Assembly: GCA_947167535.1 (NCBI GenBank) | Contig: CAMVIL010000105.1 | Span: forward strand, 1-5,670 | DNA length: 5,670 nt | Source: an uncultured Ruminococcus sp. | Lineage (GTDB): Bacteria > Bacillota > Clostridia > Oscillospirales > Ruminococcaceae | Reading direction: 5' to 3' | Shown here: positions 4,018-5,670 of the stretch, in pieces | Layout: each line of letters begins with the position of its first letter | Numbering within the stretch: position 1 is the first letter of the stretch | Notes under the pieces: model-generated | The model's database searches: none | The model's input: the letters and a program-made list of their open reading frames with translations, nothing else | What the model was told of the DNA's origin: nothing | Made by a program: the position numbers and the translations under genes

Positions 4018-5670
4018 ATGAAGATAAAAAGGATCACCAGCGCGGTGATGGCACTTGCGATGCTGAGCGCTGGCGCAGGCGCGTTGCCGTCAGATATTGC
4101 AGGTCTCGACACCGCTATCACGGTGAATGCCCTGACTTACGGAGACTTTGAGTATGAAGTCAGCGGAAGCAGTGTTACCATTACCCGCTACACAGGTTCT
4201 GATGAGGAGCTTGTCATTCCTTCGGTCATTGACGGCAAAAAGGTGAAAAAGATCGGTGCTTACTCATTCTCCGGCCGCAGGAGCCTTAAAAACGTTACTA
4301 TCCCGAACACTGTGACGAGCATCGGCGAATGGGCGTTCTACAACTCGGGTCTGACCAGTGTGGTCATACCTGACAGCGTGACGAGCATAGATCAGATCGC
4401 ATTCTGTGACTGCTTTAAACTGGCGAGCGTGACTCTTTCCGACAGCGTGAAAAGCATCGGCATCAGCGCATTCTGCGGCTGTAAAAGTCTGACAAGTGTG
4501 ACTATACCGAAAAGCGTGACAAGCATTGCTCATCTTGCATTCGGTAACTGCGCGGGAATGACAAGCATTGAAGTTGATGAGGCAAACACCCGATACTCCT
4601 CTTATGATGGCGTGCTTTACAATAAGGACAAGACCAAGTTGGTCTGCTGTCCCGGAGGGAAAGAGAGCATTTCTGTTCCCGACGGCGTGACAAGTATCAG
4701 TGACAGCGCATTTTTCGACTGCAAGAGCCTGACGAGCTTAACTCTTCCCGATAGTGTCAACAGCATCGATGCGTGGGCATTCTATAAATGCAAAAGCCTG
4801 ACAAGCATTAATATTCCGAATGGCGTGACGGCTATCGGTGAAAACACGTTTGACAGCTGTACGAGCCTGACGGAAATTACTTTCCCAGACAGTGTAGAGA
4901 GTATTGATGCATGGGCGATATACGGCTGCACAAGTCTGACGAGCGTAACTTTCTCCGACAGCATGAAGATCATCGCTGATGAAGCATTTGGCTATTGCAC
5001 GAGCCTGACAGATGTGTATTACAGCGGCACCGAGGAACAGTGGTTTGCCATCATCATCGGGGCAGATAATGAACGTCTGAAAAGTGCCGCCATTCATTGC
5101 ACCGACGGCGTGATAAACCCGAAGGAGGAACCGACTCCCGAACCTGTAGACCCCACTCCCGAACCTGTAGACCCCACTCCCGAACCTGTAGACCCCACTC
5201 CCGAAAAGCAGTCGCTCTCCAAAGCGACCGTCAAGGCTGCCAACAAGACCTACACCGGCAAGGCACTCAAGCCCGCGCCGAAGGTAACTCTGGGCGGCAA
5301 GACTCTGAAGAGCGGCACAGACTACACGGTGAAGTACAAGAACAACGTGAAGTGCGGCAAGGCGACAGTTACCGTCACCGGCAAGGGCGACTACACCGGC
5401 AGCAAGTCGGGGAGCTTCATCATCAAGCCGAAGAAGGTCGCCGCGAAGAAGCTGACCTCACCCAAGACAAAGCAGATAAAGCTCACCTGGACTAAAGCGG
5501 CGGGCGGCGTGACCGGCTACGAGGTGCAGACCGCCACCAACAAGTCGTTCAGCAAGGGCAAGAAGACCTACACCGTGGCTAAGGCTTCGGCGGCTTCAAA
5601 GACTGTTACAAAGCTCAAGAAGGGTAAAAAGTACTTCGCCCATGTGCGAGCTTATAAGAAGGTCGGCAAG
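4018..5670 (+). CDS. Secreted BspA-like leucine-rich repeat protein with Ig-like and FnIII-like domains, C-terminus outside the window
   Basis: The frame is open from the ATG at 4018 to the window edge, giving 551 residues. Residues 1-38 look like a Sec signal: MKIKR, a hydrophobic core, and a probable cut after VNA (38). Residues 66-332 hold ten BspA/TpLRR-type (LRR_5) repeats of about 23 residues, with the pattern TIPDSVTSIGxxAFxxCxSLTS. The row is broken once by a typical insert at 184-217 (SYDGVLYNKDKTKLV). A cap follows at 333-361 (YYSGTEEQW). A Pro/Thr/Glu linker (372-397) leads to an Ig-like domain (about 400-470, KTYTGKALKP, DYTVKYKNN, GDYTGS) and the start of an FnIII-like domain (about 475 onward, KLTWTKAAGGVTGYEVQ, KKYFAHVRAYKK). 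Such proteins are extracellular and may bind host, plant or microbial surfaces. The ligand and anchoring are unknown because the C-terminus is not visible. AAAGGA lies about ten bases before the ATG. Confidence 0.9.
   Translation, partial: MKIKRITSAVMALAMLSAGAGALPSDIAGLDTAITVNALTYGDFEYEVSGSSVTITRYTGSDEELVIPSVIDGKKVKKIGAYSFSGRRSLKNVTIPNTVTSIGEWAFYNSGLTSVVIPDSVTSIDQIAFCDCFKLASVTLSDSVKSIGISAFCGCKSLTSVTIPKSVTSIAHLAFGNCAGMTSIEVDEANTRYSSYDGVLYNKDKTKLVCCPGGKESISVPDGVTSISDSAFFDCKSLTSLTLPDSVNSIDAWAFYKCKSLTSINIPNGVTAIGENTFDSCTSLTEITFPDSVESIDAWAIYGCTSLTSVTFSDSMKIIADEAFGYCTSLTDVYYSGTEEQWFAIIIGADNERLKSAAIHCTDGVINPKEEPTPEPVDPTPEPVDPTPEPVDPTPEKQSLSKATVKAANKTYTGKALKPAPKVTLGGKTLKSGTDYTVKYKNNVKCGKATVTVTGKGDYTGSKSGSFIIKPKKVAAKKLTSPKTKQIKLTWTKAAGGVTGYEVQTATNKSFSKGKKTYTVAKASAASKTVTKLKKGKKYFAHVRAYKKVGK
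4213..5014 (+). repeat. 69-bp-periodic leucine-rich repeat coding region
   Basis: The DNA encoding residues 66-332 repeats with a period of about 69 bp (23 codons), interrupted by the 34-residue insert. Recurrent words such as AGCCTGACAAGC and GTGACAAGCAT mark successive units. Cysteine recurs just before the SL pair in most units, which is usual for BspA-type repeats. Copies have diverged at the DNA level, so this is an old protein repeat rather than a recent tandem duplication. Confidence 0.85.
5131..5205 (+). repeat. Exact 21-bp tandem repeat encoding the PVDPTPE linker
   Basis: Three identical 21-bp copies occupy 5143-5163, 5164-5184 and 5185-5205, preceded by a partial copy at 5131-5142. 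Being a multiple of three, the unit keeps the frame and encodes PVDPTPE each time. Exact identity points to recent expansion or slippage. The product would be a rigid, acidic, proline-rich spacer between the leucine-rich repeats and the Ig-like domain. Confidence 0.92.

Noticed and set aside
2636..4018. A 460-codon open frame on the minus strand across metY
   Set aside because: It is entirely antisense to metY, which has full family signatures, a promoter and a ribosome binding site. The antisense product is arginine- and valine-rich and resembles no protein family; codon bias of metY explains the lack of stops.
4213..5014. Regular repetition resembling a CRISPR array or satellite
   Set aside because: The period is a multiple of three, runs in one open frame and encodes BspA-type leucine-rich repeats; there are no identical direct repeats with unique spacers.
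4264..5495. Antisense and frame-shifted open frames over the surface-protein gene
   Set aside because: They follow the repeat period of the leucine-rich repeat frame or the 21-bp repeat and have no independent start signals.

Overview
The window looks like chromosomal DNA from a Gram-positive, Ruminococcus-like member of the Clostridia. This is inferred from the BspA-type leucine-rich surface protein with a lysine-rich Ig-like/FnIII tail, the purine-rich AGGAG-type ribosome binding sites, and sigma-A promoters of the form TTGAYW-17 bp-TAYAAT. No phage, transposon, CRISPR or RNA gene is visible. The visible genes look like ordinary accessory metabolism and cell-surface functions.

Left half, minus strand, read right to left. 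A small exported cysteine-rich protein (1920-2165) has its own promoter and terminator. Next is a flavin reductase-like FMN-binding protein (1202-1762) with its own promoter. Then comes the N-terminal 324 residues of a circularly permuted ATP-grasp protein (974 to beyond base 1). The ATP-grasp gene has a textbook promoter whose predicted start site falls on the first base of a long terminator-like hairpin, so the hairpin lies between promoter and ribosome binding site.

Right half, plus strand. A complete O-acetylhomoserine sulfhydrylase gene (metY, 2618-3910) is followed, after a weak hairpin and a new promoter, by the first 551 residues of a secreted BspA-like protein (4018 to beyond base 5670). 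That protein carries ten leucine-rich repeats, a short 29-residue cap, an exact 21-bp tandem-repeat linker (DPTPEPV), an Ig-like domain and the start of an FnIII-like domain.

Between the two divergent halves lies about 310 bp (2238-2547) without a convincing gene. It contains three related palindromes centred on AACGTK, two of them perfect 12-mers. One sits 11 bp upstream of the metY -35 box. A separate GC-rich hairpin lies between the second and third palindromes. These look like operators, possibly of a LacI/GalR-type regulator.

Each gene appears to be its own transcription unit: all five promoters have exactly 17 bp between -35 and -10. No pathway clearly links the five genes. The least explained items are the ATP-grasp leader hairpin, the cysteine-rich peptide and the AACGTT palindromes. 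I found no clear evidence of a wholly new multigene system inside this window. The ATP-grasp gene's usual partners, if present, would lie to the left of base 1.
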